NCBI GenBank assembly: GCA_021030905.1
Contig: JAGFMI010000029.1
Coordinates: 248,001 to 312,000 of the forward strand
Direction of reading: 5' to 3'
From: Pyrenula massariospora
Taxonomy: Eukaryota > Ascomycota > Eurotiomycetes > Pyrenulales > Pyrenulaceae
DNA: 64,000 nucleotides
The position numbers and the translations under genes were made by a program. The notes beneath the pieces are model-generated. The model was not told the DNA's origin. It was given only the letters and a program-made list of their open reading frames with translations, and did no database searches. Within the stretch, counting starts at the first letter, position 1, and each line of letters opens with the position of its first letter. Shown in pieces: positions 41,562-54,400 of the stretch.

Positions 41562-43984
41562 GGCTCGTAGAATCCGAGGCGGCAATCGTAGAGTCCAAAG
41601 GCGAAGAATGAGTGGGGCCAGAGCTGTAGGTTCCACTGTCTAGCAATATATCATCGCAGTACAGGTCGATATTCGAACAAAGATTCGTATAGTCAAAAAA
41701 TTAGGTTGTGGCAGGAAGTGGCTTATGATAGCATCCGGACGGGGGTTCGTCCAAGGCTTAAGACGCCAAGGCATCGCGTCACAAGCGCGAAAAAACGTGA
41801 CTGAACGCGCGGGGAATTCGCTTTGAAGACTTTCTTTCAGAATCCTGCCGTGTTGAGACGGGTGTTCGTTTTGTAGAGCGTCCTAGAGCGGTCAATATGA
41901 TGGCCATGCTGCGTACTCTATACCTTAGGTAGCTGTTCTTTAGGATCTCTCGATGAGATGCTGGCTTAGCTTAAAGGTCACTCGGGGACAAAGTAGCTAA
42001 ATCGGAAAATGCATCTATCAGGCTAGATACAATTGCGGTAGGTGAAATCCTCCAGACTTACCTCAACGGAATACATCTAGGATCAACGCGCCTGTAGTCC
42101 CTATTGTGGCGAAACATGCCATTTGCGCACTTTAGGCAGGCGCTAGATCTGGCCATCGAAAGACGACGCACCTCCCCCCTAAGCATGCAGCTACCCGTGG
42201 ATGGATGTCGATTTTGCATTATAGCGCATCCAATAAGATGGAAAGGCACCTCCTTCGTCTTCTTCAGAGGACTTTTTGATTTTGAACGATTCAAGATTGC
42301 AACCTTGTAGGTCGAATTGTTTCAGGCAAGCCGATCTGTATCTTGCCTGCCCAGACGACCTTCCCTTATCAAAATGGACCGTGCCCGAGCTCAGTGTTCC
42401 CCTTTTCGAGATGCAAGGAAGGGGAGACGACCTGCGGTATTGGTACGGTAACGGTGGAGTGTGTGGCGGAGATCTGGGAGGCGATACCAATGAGGTGGCG
42501 GGCCAACGGCTGGATCCTGGCACACCGGTGATTATATTTTACAGTGCATCGCGATGCAGCGCTTCGAGCCTGCAATAAAAACAGCCAAGCACAGGTCGAT
42601 ATCAAGACTTTGACGCGTAGCAGCGGCGTATGAGGTTCGTTCTTGCTTCTCGAATGTCCAAGCATACCAAGGCGTATGCGACACTCTGTGATTCGGGCCA
42701 GCATCTGCCCCCACCTTCACGCTTCGGCTGTCATGTTGCCGCTAGACACAAAAACTTGATCTCCCTTCATGGTGGTTATTAATGGGAATCTTTTGTGGTT
42801 CCTTAGCAATTAAGAGAGCGAATATGGCTGTGATTGCGGCAATCATACGGGCTCCACGACTCAACAGGTCGTTGCTTGTTCGAGGGTGAGGGTAACCGCA
42901 GATCGCTGTTTTAGGGTGCTGGCGTGTGGTGCGGGCGCTGGGCATCCCTGATAGCGACGTTTCGCGTTGATACGTCTTTTGCGCTGCTGGCCTCGGTCCA
43001 TGCATGGACTCACAGGTCGCAGCGAGGCTGAGCTACCTGTTCCCGCTGTCCTTAGTGAGGTAATGCTCATTATGTGAATTTTGGGCGCCGAGAGGCGAGC
43101 TGGATGGGCCGAGGAATTTGCACAGCTCGGAGAGCTCGATGGGGGGAGGGTGGGTTCCGGCCGGCTTGTGATATGCAGCTGGGCGGGTGTCTTGGAATGA
43201 GTCTCCACCGCGTCTCCCCACTCTGTGTAGTACGTAGTGCTGGAAAGTCTGGATAAGGCTGGCGGACACGTCGAGGGCCGGTGGTATTTGGCGGTAAGGT
43301 CTGGTAATATTAAAAGAGACTGGGTGAAGGTGGTGGTCGCAGAGACACCTATCACATGGGAGGGCTCGGTCGCTAGTCGCTCCTTTTCCCTCCCAGCAAC
43401 CAGGGGTCCCCGAGCTTAGGGGCAAAGCTAAGAGAAGTGCTGCTCCCGCCGGCCGGACCTCCTCCCGCGCCAAAACCTCGCTCAACGCCAGCCTGCCCTT
43501 TACCCGCTGCAGAAAACAAAACCGCCAATTCCTCGTCTCCTTCCCCCTTCCCTAAAAAAAATCCTTCCACTTCCCACCTCCCACCCTCACTTATTTTCTT
43601 TCTCCCATTCTCCAGCCACGTCTCTGCCTGCCCAGGTCGTGACTTTTCACTTTGGTTGGGAAACCACTACCAGCTTCACTCGCTAGCTGAGGCTCTTTTA
43701 ATAATTACCAATACCCCCTTCGTTCTGCAACCCTTCGCTCTGTCTCCAGAGTTTAATTCATCTTAACACCACCCGCCATCTTCTCAACGGTATCCGATTC
43801 CATCAGCAAGATCTTGGTTTCGGACTTGCTACGAGAGAAGAATCTTAGCCGTGTATTCCAGGTCAGCAACCCAGCCGTGTTGTGTTGACAATCACAACAT
43901 TCGCGTTCTTCGTCAACCAACTTGCGATCCCCCATCATCTGACGCGTCTTAGCTTTCACACTGGTTCTTAGTTCAGCCTTCCCA
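41562..43984. other. Divergent intergenic region, about 2.4 kb, with CT-rich ECM33 leader
   Basis: This is the shared upstream region of the glycosylase gene (minus) and ECM33 (plus). From about 43440 to 43640 the plus strand is strongly C/T-rich, typical of promoters of highly expressed fungal genes. A further 340 bases of leader precede the ECM33 start. Frames of up to 164 codons on the minus strand lack family features and mostly mirror the pyrimidine tract. No gene is supported. Confidence 0.5.
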
Positions 43985-45258
43985 ATGGCGTTCACAAAGT
44001 ACATTCTTCCTGCTCTCGCGGTCGCTTCTACAGCAGTCGGTGAGTTTTGAAATTTGGCATCTTGACGCCTTTGGCTGATTGGTGTAGCTCAATGCGGCCC
44101 TAAGGTTACGATCCAAAATCAAGGAGACGCCTCCGCCCTTCAAAACTGCCAGCAGATCAATGGTGATGTGACCATCGCCCCTCAGACCGGTGGACAGATC
44201 CAGCTGAATGGAGTTCAATCCATCAGCGGCGACCTGGTCATTAACAATGCTACACAACTCACAGCCATCACCTCGGATCAATTGTCCTCGATCGGCGGCC
44301 GATGGGTGATGAACGATCTGACGATTCTTTCTACGGTTCAGATGGACTCACTGACAGAAGTTGGTACAATCTTATGGACGGCTCTTCCCGCGCTGCAAGC
44401 TTTGTCTTTCAGCCAAGGGATTTCAAAAGCCAAAAATGTCGGCATTAGCAACACTCAGCTCAACAACTTGAATGGCATTGAGCTTCAGACGGTAGGCAGC
44501 CTTGACATCAACAACAACAACTTCATGACCGAGATCAACGTCAACAACCTGAAGAACATCACCGGTATCACCAACTTTGGCGCCAACGGAGAGATGCTCA
44601 AGATCAGCTTCCCGAATTTGGTCGGTGCTGGCAACATGACTTTCCGCAATATTAGTGACTTGAGCATGCCATCTCTGGAGCGTATCAATGGTGCTTTGGG
44701 TCTTTTCTCGAATGGCTTCTCCTCTTTCGTCACCCCGAATTTGACCATCATTGATGGTGACTTTGGTATCCAAGACTGCGAGCAGCTCAATAACCTCTCC
44801 ATGCCAGTCCTCAAGGGTGTCGATGGTGGTTTTGGATTGTCTGACAACACCAAGCTTTCCGACCTGACTGGATTCCCCCAACTTCAAGTCGTGTCTGGTG
44901 CCGTCGACGTCAGCGGGTCCATCAAACAGTACGTACAAGAACTGGGGAGGTACAATTTTGGGCTAACCTATATAGATTCTCGCTACCCGCTTTAAAAGAT
45001 GCACGTGGTCTTTTCAACTTCCAAACCACCGAAACCTTCGACTGCTCTGCCTTTGACAAGGATAATACCTCCAAAGTCATCAAGGGAAAATACACATGTG
45101 CAGGCAAGCAGCAACGGCCGGGCGGTGCTAACACCACCCCTACGCAAAGCGGCTCTGGCTCTCAATCCACTGGCAAAGGCGCAGCTGGCCACCTCGAGAT
45201 TAACATTCCAGCAGCCGTCGGCTTAGGCTCACTGCTTGTCGGGATTTTGATGGTCTAA
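43985..45258 (+). CDS. ECM33: Ecm33-like GPI-anchored cell-wall organisation protein
   Basis: Three exons (43985-44039, 44088-44928, 44976-45258) encode 392 residues. Exon 1 is the signal peptide (MAFTKYILPALAVASTAVA), cleaved before QCGPKVT. The body has leucine-rich, receptor L-domain-like repeats of the SPS2/Ecm33 family: NGDVTIAPQTGGQIQLNGV, then IWTALPALQALSF, VGSLDINNNNF and PQLQVVSGAVDVSG. These are followed by a Cys-containing FNFQTTETFDCSAF segment, a Ser/Gly/Thr linker and a hydrophobic GPI tail (AAVGLGSLLVGILMV). In yeasts and Aspergillus Ecm33 is an abundant plasma-membrane and wall protein required for normal wall architecture. Both introns (48 and 47 bases) are GT-AG and preserve frame. 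Several N-glycosylation sequons are present. Confidence 0.93.
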
Positions 45259-46514
45259 AAATTGCACATTGGCGTTACTTCATTACTTAGGCCTGACTTG
45301 TTGGCAATGGGATCATGTGGTTTCTCAATCAATGAACATCATCGAGCAGTTGAGCGCACACTCCTTCTCTCTGTAAATTTGACACATGTTATTAGGGTGG
45401 ACGGGCATCATGACGTGGCGGCAAGTCGTGAGTCCTGTCGACTTATGGTGCAGGTCTCGACCAGGGCGCTAAGCATATTTTCTTAGCGCGGGTACACTCG
45501 TACTTTTAATAGACATTTCTCTCTTGTGTGTATCAGATTTGCCTATTGACGACTGAGCGCGTTGGTGTGCACGACCTTCCTTTCCGCTCTGGTGCTCGTT
45601 TGCATATTATAGCGCTCATTGCTGCATCTGTTTGATTGATGTATCATTTTCCAGAAATCAAGCGATGGGCTAAAGCGCGCTGCATATTACATGTACGGAT
45701 CCTTGGCTACTGGACTCCCAACCCCCGCCATCCCCTGCTCTCCCGATCCGAGCGTTATTGTGTAACTGTCCAAGCATTGCATGACCGTGGCGGCTCTGAT
45801 GAGAGCCATTCCAGTCAGCGAGTCTGCAAGACCGTTAGAACCCAGACTGACAGCAAGAGGTCCCAGAGTCCTACACAAACTCGATTAGCAGGATCAAAAT
45901 TCCGAGCATTTAGCATGTTGTGCACAGTAGCGATCGGAAGTATCCACACCCAAGGAGTGTTCAATGGCATTGGTCTCCACGAGCATCAGTCAAGGCTATT
46001 TGTGACCCTCGAACAAGTGCTGTCAAACCGGGCTGGTCGACATGAGCTGGTTTTGCATGGGTTCCATTTGCAGATCGGGCCATCCTGGATGAATCTAGCT
46101 TTGGAATGACAAAATGCTGGCAATGGTGGTGAAGTAAGGGATATTTTTTTGTACCCACCACTCACAGCTTAGAACCATTGTTTGTTTGATACTAGCAAGC
46201 TGTCTCTTTGTGCATCTGTTGAGGCGGCTAACCCCTCTCGTGCTGTTCAACGCCGCAGCCTCGAGATCCATTTGCGATTCATTTAGAAAAGATTCACTAG
46301 TCATGCGGTGCTTCGGGGAGGAGGCCTTCCTCTGTCGAAGCAACAGCGAGGGACCTAGTCATAGTAAAGGTTTAAAAGCCGGGCTCTCCTCATCTCTTTC
46401 TATCATATTTTCATGGTCAACTTGTTCTGCATTCCGCTTTTATTGATCAGTTTTTTCAGTTTTTCGATTGCTTTCCATCTACATCTCCTTTCGTTCACGA
46501 GAAGGACAACGACA
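45259..46514. other. Intergenic region, about 1.25 kb
   Basis: This contains the ECM33 3' flank and the promoter and leader of the bHLH gene. The last 100 bases are pyrimidine-rich, after a TTTAAAA element at about 46370. A 157-codon frame at 45636-46109 has no recognisable domain and poor composition. No gene is supported. Confidence 0.45.
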
Positions 46515-47639
46515 ATGCTGAGCAAAGCGCCTGCTAATCCAGGCTTGCACGGACCTAGAGCTGATGGATCGAATACTGGACTCTCAATCCACGATCATGC
46601 TTACACGGGGGCTTTTCCATTTCCACAAGAGGTCTCTGGGGAGTTCCGAGAACCAAAGGGTCCAGGTCAAGACCGCATTTCTCTACCATCCCTGACCATG
46701 CGTAGGCCGGGAGATGTCAGCTCTTTTCAGACAGTGTCTGCCTCGGGTACTGAGAACTCAGATGGATGTCTCACTCAGACCAGTACAGCAGCGTCGTCAC
46801 CTTCGCTTGACCGTCCTCGACTGACGCCTATGAGCTCGTCAGCGTCATCTGTTCTGGACACATCTGTGCCTCATGCCGTAGCTGGGGGCCGAGAAGATAT
46901 TATCAGCGAATTTGGTAGCAAACACGTGTCGCGTCAGGACGATGATTATTTCAAACGTTCGTATAACCTTGCCTGGTTGTATCAAGACTTCGGTCGAGTA
47001 GGGCAAGAAACGCAAGACATGCATGACAACCTCTCCCATGGCGGATTGAAAATGCTAAACAATGGAAATTTACCGGATGATGAAGGCCATGAGATAGCCA
47101 AGGAGCTTGACCAATACCTAGGAGAATGTAGTCGCTCAAAGAATCCTGTCGGTCAAGAGCAGAAAAATCAGAAGGAAAATCCAGCAGTGGAAAATATCAT
47201 GAAGGATGTCCGGAAAATCATGGGTAGGAAGTCTTCCCCCGGTCGTTCAACAAGACAATCCAAGGAACTTTGTGCGAGAGTGAAGGCTCTAATACTGTCC
47301 AAGACGGAATATATGACAGATGCCGAGAAAATCTTGGTTCTGCCAAAAGTCAGGGATAAAATCAAACACACCAGCACTGAGCGGGATAGACGATGGGAGC
47401 ACAGATTCTATGTTGACTGCCTGCGACAAATGGTCCCGCAGTCCTTCATGGGTCAAGTCACTGGCGCAGCCGACGCTGACCGAGCTGCGATCCTGAAGGG
47501 ATCTGTTCAATGGCTAATTATTTTGATGCGGCTATGCATGGTGTTATTTCGCCAAAGCCCACGATCCAACCAGCAAGTAGAGAAGCTTCCTGGCATTGAT
47601 TCTCTCTTAAAGACAAATCCTGCCAATAACATGCGTTGA
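46515..47639 (+). CDS. Basic helix-loop-helix transcription factor, family unknown
   Basis: The protein has 374 residues with no intron. The N-terminal 270 residues are Ser/Pro/Gly-rich and look disordered. Near residue 288 a bHLH domain begins. The basic region KHTSTERDRR has the His-xxx-Glu-xxx-Arg spacing of class B E-box (CACGTG-type) binders. Helix 1 is RFYVDCLRQMVP. A loop (QSFMGQVTGAADAD) and helix 2 (RAAILKGSVQWLIILMRL) follow. It is probably a nuclear dimeric regulator; targets are unknown and the neighbours give no hint. I started at MLSKAPANPG. An in-frame ATG 102 bases upstream would give a hydrophobic leader, which is unlikely for a transcription factor and lies in the pyrimidine-rich promoter. 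The domain call is my own reading of the motif and should be tested with a profile. Confidence 0.72.
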   Translation: MLSKAPANPGLHGPRADGSNTGLSIHDHAYTGAFPFPQEVSGEFREPKGPGQDRISLPSLTMRRPGDVSSFQTVSASGTENSDGCLTQTSTAASSPSLDRPRLTPMSSSASSVLDTSVPHAVAGGREDIISEFGSKHVSRQDDDYFKRSYNLAWLYQDFGRVGQETQDMHDNLSHGGLKMLNNGNLPDDEGHEIAKELDQYLGECSRSKNPVGQEQKNQKENPAVENIMKDVRKIMGRKSSPGRSTRQSKELCARVKALILSKTEYMTDAEKILVLPKVRDKIKHTSTERDRRWEHRFYVDCLRQMVPQSFMGQVTGAADADRAAILKGSVQWLIILMRLCMVLFRQSPRSNQQVEKLPGIDSLLKTNPANNMR

Positions 47640-49292
47640 CGTGATCATGTCTTGTCAGAGGAATATCTATGGGATCCTTGCGATATTGTCATATGTTGAA
47701 CAATTCAATCTCGGGGGTTATTTTCGGATTAGTTTGGACCATGTTCGAGCGAGCATACTCGTCATTTCTTCCTACAGTTCAAGAGAATGTCTGATCACTT
47801 GTGGCAGACGCGGGTTGTTGAAGCTGCAGTGGCTAGAGGCTGGTAGATTGGTGGGAGAAGCATTCCAGGCTATCAAGAGCCATGCTTCTGGAACGGCAAG
47901 CAATATAGAGTTCTTTTGGCAAGAACTTGTCGGAAATTTATCTTAACAAGCAGGATGTATATCCTGCTTTGGCATGTCTTGAAATGAGAGCGAGGCCCCT
48001 TAAACGTTCCGTTATGATAAATCGACCATTGAAGTATCTGGTAAGCCCCGAGATGCTTGGTGTTCGAAAAGGTCGCTGTGTCCAACAGAAAAAATGTGAT
48101 TCGCTAGTAACACAGTAGGGATATGCATTGGAGTTATGTATGTAAAAAGAGATGCTGTCTTGAAGTACGGTGATGGGAACTTCTTTACGCTCATCGTAAT
48201 AGGGCGAGCATTAGGGTGACTGGGGCCATTTGTGGCCGAGAAAGAGGGATGGAGTACGACGGCCCCAACCTGACACGCTGTAAAGAACAAGCACAGTTGA
48301 TTCCAACACCGTCGTAAGCTTTGGGCCGGGCTAAACTAGAGCAGGATTCCGATCTGAACAACAGTGAAGCTTAAACTTCGGCCTCAGAGTTTTTGTATTC
48401 TTCAGCTCAGTAGGCTCCGTCCCGGAATTCATGAAAAAATCGACTCACATGTGAGTTCAAGAATGGCGTAGTAAATAAATTGCTTACAGAAAATCTGACT
48501 ATATTGCCCGGTGGCAAGACACGCACTGGAATGGTCTAGTAGGGGAAATGCTAGTTAAGTCATCAGCCCTTCAAGCCGGTGGCTGGGGTCAAACAGTCAT
48601 TGCGTGATTATGCTCAATGAGTTCTAAAGGTGGCTTAGAATTAGTAAATCCGGGAACGGTAGAGGATAGCTGGTAGACATTGTAAAGCATGCATAGAAGC
48701 GTTCTTCGGGGGCCACAAGTTGGAGGTGTTGGACGGCGCGACACGCAGGTATGATGGGGACCCTGGAGCCAGTACCATACGGAGAACGTGAGAGCTATTT
48801 GGTAGGCCAAAGCGTGCCGTGAAATCGAGAGACCCAAGAGGGCGTCCATTTCCATCAGATTGGGGCGAATACTTCCGATTTAGGGCTGGAAAGGTGTTGT
48901 TACCAACTGTCGCGGCAAACTTTCCCAATCGGGTCCCTGCTGGTATTGTATGGCAAAAGACCAACTGACCTTATTAACCCGTACGCCTACAACGATTGCT
49001 CCAGTGGCCACCTCATACGCTCCCCCTCCTCGCTGCCTTCTCTTCTTTCTACTTAATTATTACCTTGAATCTCATTGACCAAGTGCCTTGTTTTCGACAA
49101 TAGGTGTTTGCGTGGCTGCTGGATTGCGACCTGTCTAGCGCCGCGACTGAAGTCCTCCTTTTCGACTTTGATCCTTGGCACCACTCTCTCGTTGACCCCA
49201 AAACCTGGTTACGATTCTAGACTGATTTACTTCTCCGAGGCGACCGGCGCGCGCTTCATTCCCTATCTGATAATCCTCCCCGCCCACTCAAT
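47640..49292. other. Intergenic region, about 1.65 kb, no supported gene
   Basis: This is the 3' flank of the bHLH gene and the promoter of the GT62 gene. Frames near 100 codons occur at 47641-47946 (plus) and 48641-48964 (minus) but show no domain, signal or splice context. Nothing distinctive was seen. Confidence 0.45.
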
Positions 49293-50718
<1,426 letters not shown>

Positions 50719-51494
50719 TCCAAGACACAGATTTACACCTTTGTTCTGAAAGACTTGTGCCCTTCTCCATGTCTCAAGATCTGCTTTATTTGACTATCAT
50801 CTTGAAGGCGTTCGGGATCCAGAGAGCTATTAGCCTCTGTGATGTGTGAATTGGGAAAACCTGTGAAGATCAACTTTTCTACGTTGTCAAGTATCATTTT
50901 TTTTGGCGTTTCGTCAATTCTTGTTCCACGCCCCCAACGGGTCAGTAGGCTATTGTACCTATGCAAGATAGCAGGGCTTCGGTCTAGCAATGAAGGTGAA
51001 AGTAGTAATTCTGCTAGCCATAGCGTTTCTTATGATCTGTACTCGACCCTCTGAGGGTTGTTCAGTTTGCAATGCTTAAAGTCAGTAAGCTTTTCGTACG
51101 GCGGAACTTGTCCCGACGTGCGTCACGCCTCCTGTGATTTCCGTGCCGGCCAGTCTTGGGGCACCAACATTCCGACCCAGACATTATTCCAATCGTACAG
51201 CTGCTGTACCGTTCTTCGAAGTAGGTCTATATCCGGAAATCCTGAGAATACCTTGAGAGTCAATTAACATCCCCTGGCGGCAGCCCGACAACCTCACGAT
51301 ATCATTTTTGCGACCCGAAGCCGCACGCGACCATCGATGGCAAGGGCCCGAATCCTGCCTATCAAGACGCATTAGGACGCTCTAAACGGTGTGATATTCG
51401 CACTCTGAATCAGCTCGGCAGTCGGTCTTTCACCAGAAATGTGCGGACATTCACAGATGTGCAAGATATCGCATTGCATTCCTTCCCAATAACT
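50719..51494. other. Intergenic region, about 780 bases
   Basis: This is the 3' flank of the GT62 gene and the promoter of the septation kinase gene. No gene or distinctive element was seen. Confidence 0.5.
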
Positions 51495-54400
51495 ATGGTC
51501 TCTCGCACCTCTGAACCTGTTGACGAAGTTCCGACCGTAAAACAGAGCAATGGCACACCAACGAAAGGGCGCGCTCAAAAAAGCTCCTCCAGCCCGGCAA
51601 AGAAGGAAGAGAAGCCAAAGGCAAAGGATGTTACGGAGCTGAAAGACTATGTATGTACGCAAGGGAATCTAGTGTCACAATATTCTGAGCATAAAGTAGC
51701 AACTCGGTGACTGCCTTGGGAAAGGTGCATTTGGATCCGTGTACCGAGCTTTGAATTGGGGCACAGGGGAGACTGTTGCCGTGAAGCAGATCAAGCTTGC
51801 GGACCTGCCGAAGAGCGAGCTTCGAGTGATTATGGTAAATTGGTCCACCATAGCACGTCTCAAACGCTGACTTCTTTACAGCTAGAGATTGACCTGTTGA
51901 AGAATCTGGATGTGAGCTGTGAGATCAGCAATATGGTCAACTATTTACTGACTTTGGTAGCACCCCAACATTGTCAAATACCAAGGATCTGTGAAGACTC
52001 CAGAGACCTTGAACATCATCCTCGAGTACGTCATACTTTTCCATGAACATTCGCCCGCTAATAGAATGATAGGTACTGCGAAAATGGCTCTCTCCACTCG
52101 ATCTCAAAAAACTTTGGCCGTTTCCCTGAAAGCCTGGTTGGCCTGTACATGTCTCAGGTGCTGCACGGGTTGGTTTACCTTCACGAACAAGGCGTGATCC
52201 ACCGTGATATCAAAGGCGCAAATATTCTTACAACTAAACATGGATTGGTCAAATTGGCGGACTTTGGTGTGGCCAGCCGGACCACCGGTCTCCACGAGTC
52301 TTCTGTTGTAGGCACACCCTACTGGATGGCTCCTGAAGTCATTGAGTTGTCAGGAGCTTCTCCTGCGTCCGACATTTGGAGTTTGGGTGCTACGGTTATT
52401 GAGCTTTTGGACGGAAAACCACCGTATCACAAGCTTCAGGCGATGCCGGCCCTCTTTCGTATCGTCAACGACGATCATCCCCCCTTGCCCTCCGGTGCTT
52501 CCCCGACTGTGATTGACTTCCTGATGCAATGTTTTCAGAAGGATCCAAATCTGAGAGTGTCGGCTAAGAAGCTCTTGAAGCATCCGTGGATTCTTAACGC
52601 GAAGCGTGTCGATGCTGTCGTGCCCACCAAGCCGACACAATACGAGGAAGCCGTCAAGAGCGTGCAAGAATGGAATAATGCGCTAAAATCTCCAAATTCA
52701 GGCCCTGTACTGAGAGCTTCGAGACCGGAATCATCCAGTCCTGACCAGCTCTATCCGCTTACAACTCCTGTCAAAGGGTTGGTTATCAAACCGCCCAAGA
52801 ATGCCGCTGAAAAATTCCGGTCTCCTGAAACTACTGCAGATGACAACTGGGACGACGACTTTGCTTCTGCGATCTCTCCTAGCGCTCTCCAGCTCCCTCA
52901 TCTGAAACCGTATGATAATTTCGGCGGCCTTCTATCGTCAGACAAGCTCAAGGGGTTTGCTTCGATTGATAGTGTTGCTGAACAAGAAAACTATACCGAC
53001 GAAGAGTTGACGTTGAAGAGCCCGATGCAACTTAGCGAATCTGACGTGTTCCAAACCGTGCGACCAATCCAAGCCAAAGAAAATTCGCCAAAGAAACACT
53101 CAAGGATGAAGTCGGAGCCAAAATCCAAGAGAAAATCATCTCTTCCTTCAGCTCAAAATGTTACAAACTTGCAGAAGAACAGACCGCCTGCAATGAAACC
53201 TGTAAATACCCCTCGACCCACTAGAATGTATCGTGAGAGTTCGGTCGAGGACTACTCGGACTTGCTGGCGGACAATGAAAAAGTTTTTGAGTCGAAATTT
53301 GGTAGTGTCCAGAAGGAGAATATCGAACCCCCCAAGCTTCTTGATTCTCCAAGCGTGACTGAATTGATCAAGTCGATGCGACCGCCAAAAGCGGGCGGAA
53401 GCCTGCGTCGGCAACCGGCACCGCGAGGAAAAATTTCAATGAGGCGGACAAGGTCATCTATTGAAATCCAAAAATTTGCCGAGAATGAAGAAGATGAAGA
53501 CTTTTCAGACATTTTTGCTAACGGGCAGAAAGTTATCGAACACCCGGACAGTGAAGCTGGCTCCGAGCCAAATACGCTTATGCTAAGCTCGAAGATCTCC
53601 ACCAATTCCTGGCTTGGGGATGGAGATGACGAAGATGATCCCTTTGCCCAGCTCGAAGAAGGTGTAGCAGAAATGGACCTCGAAACCAACATTGCTCGAG
53701 ACAAGCACGCTCGGCTTCGAACGGACGTTGAGAATCTTGTCGGCCAGCTAAAAGTTGCACAGGACGACAACGTGCTTCTGCAGATATCAGAAGATCTGAT
53801 GAATATTTTCCCCGTCTTTCCAGACACCAAAGGTGTCATTGTAGGTACCCATGGTATGCTACCGATCCTAGAAATTCTAGAGACCTGTTTTCGTCTGGAC
53901 ATCATTTTAAATTTGCTCAAGATTGTCAACGCCATCATTTTCAATGACACAGAAGTTCAGGAAAATCTATGTTTTGTGGGTGGCATACCAAAAATCAACA
54001 AATTTGCGTCCAAGAAGTTCCCCCGAGAGATAAGACTCGAAGCTGCCGCTTTCGTCCGCCAGATGTACCAGACATCGACGCTTACTCTGCAAATGTTTGT
54101 AAGTGCCGGAGGATTGACTGTTCTTGTGGATTTCTTGGAAGATGACTACGACGATGATCGAGAGCTGGTCCTCATCGGTGTCAACGGTATTTGGAGCGTG
54201 TTCGAATTACAGGGCTCAACTCCGAAGAACGATTTTTGTCGTATCCTATCTCGCAATTCAGTTCTTGAGCCACTCTCTCTTGTCCTCAATCGCGTTTTGA
54301 GTGAAAATGGTGAGCATGGAGAACAGCGGGAGCTGGCTGAGCTCTGTGAAGCTCGCATTGCCAGCATTTTCTTCATCTTCTCTCAAGCGGAGAATTATGT

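Noticed and set aside
42191-42720. Several overlapping 100-111-codon frames on both strands upstream of ECM33.
   Set aside because: They are mutually antisense, lack motifs and fall in a promoter region; no consistent gene model emerged.
48641-48964. 107-codon minus-strand frame upstream of the GT62 gene.
   Set aside because: No recognisable family, no signal peptide and no support from splice signals.
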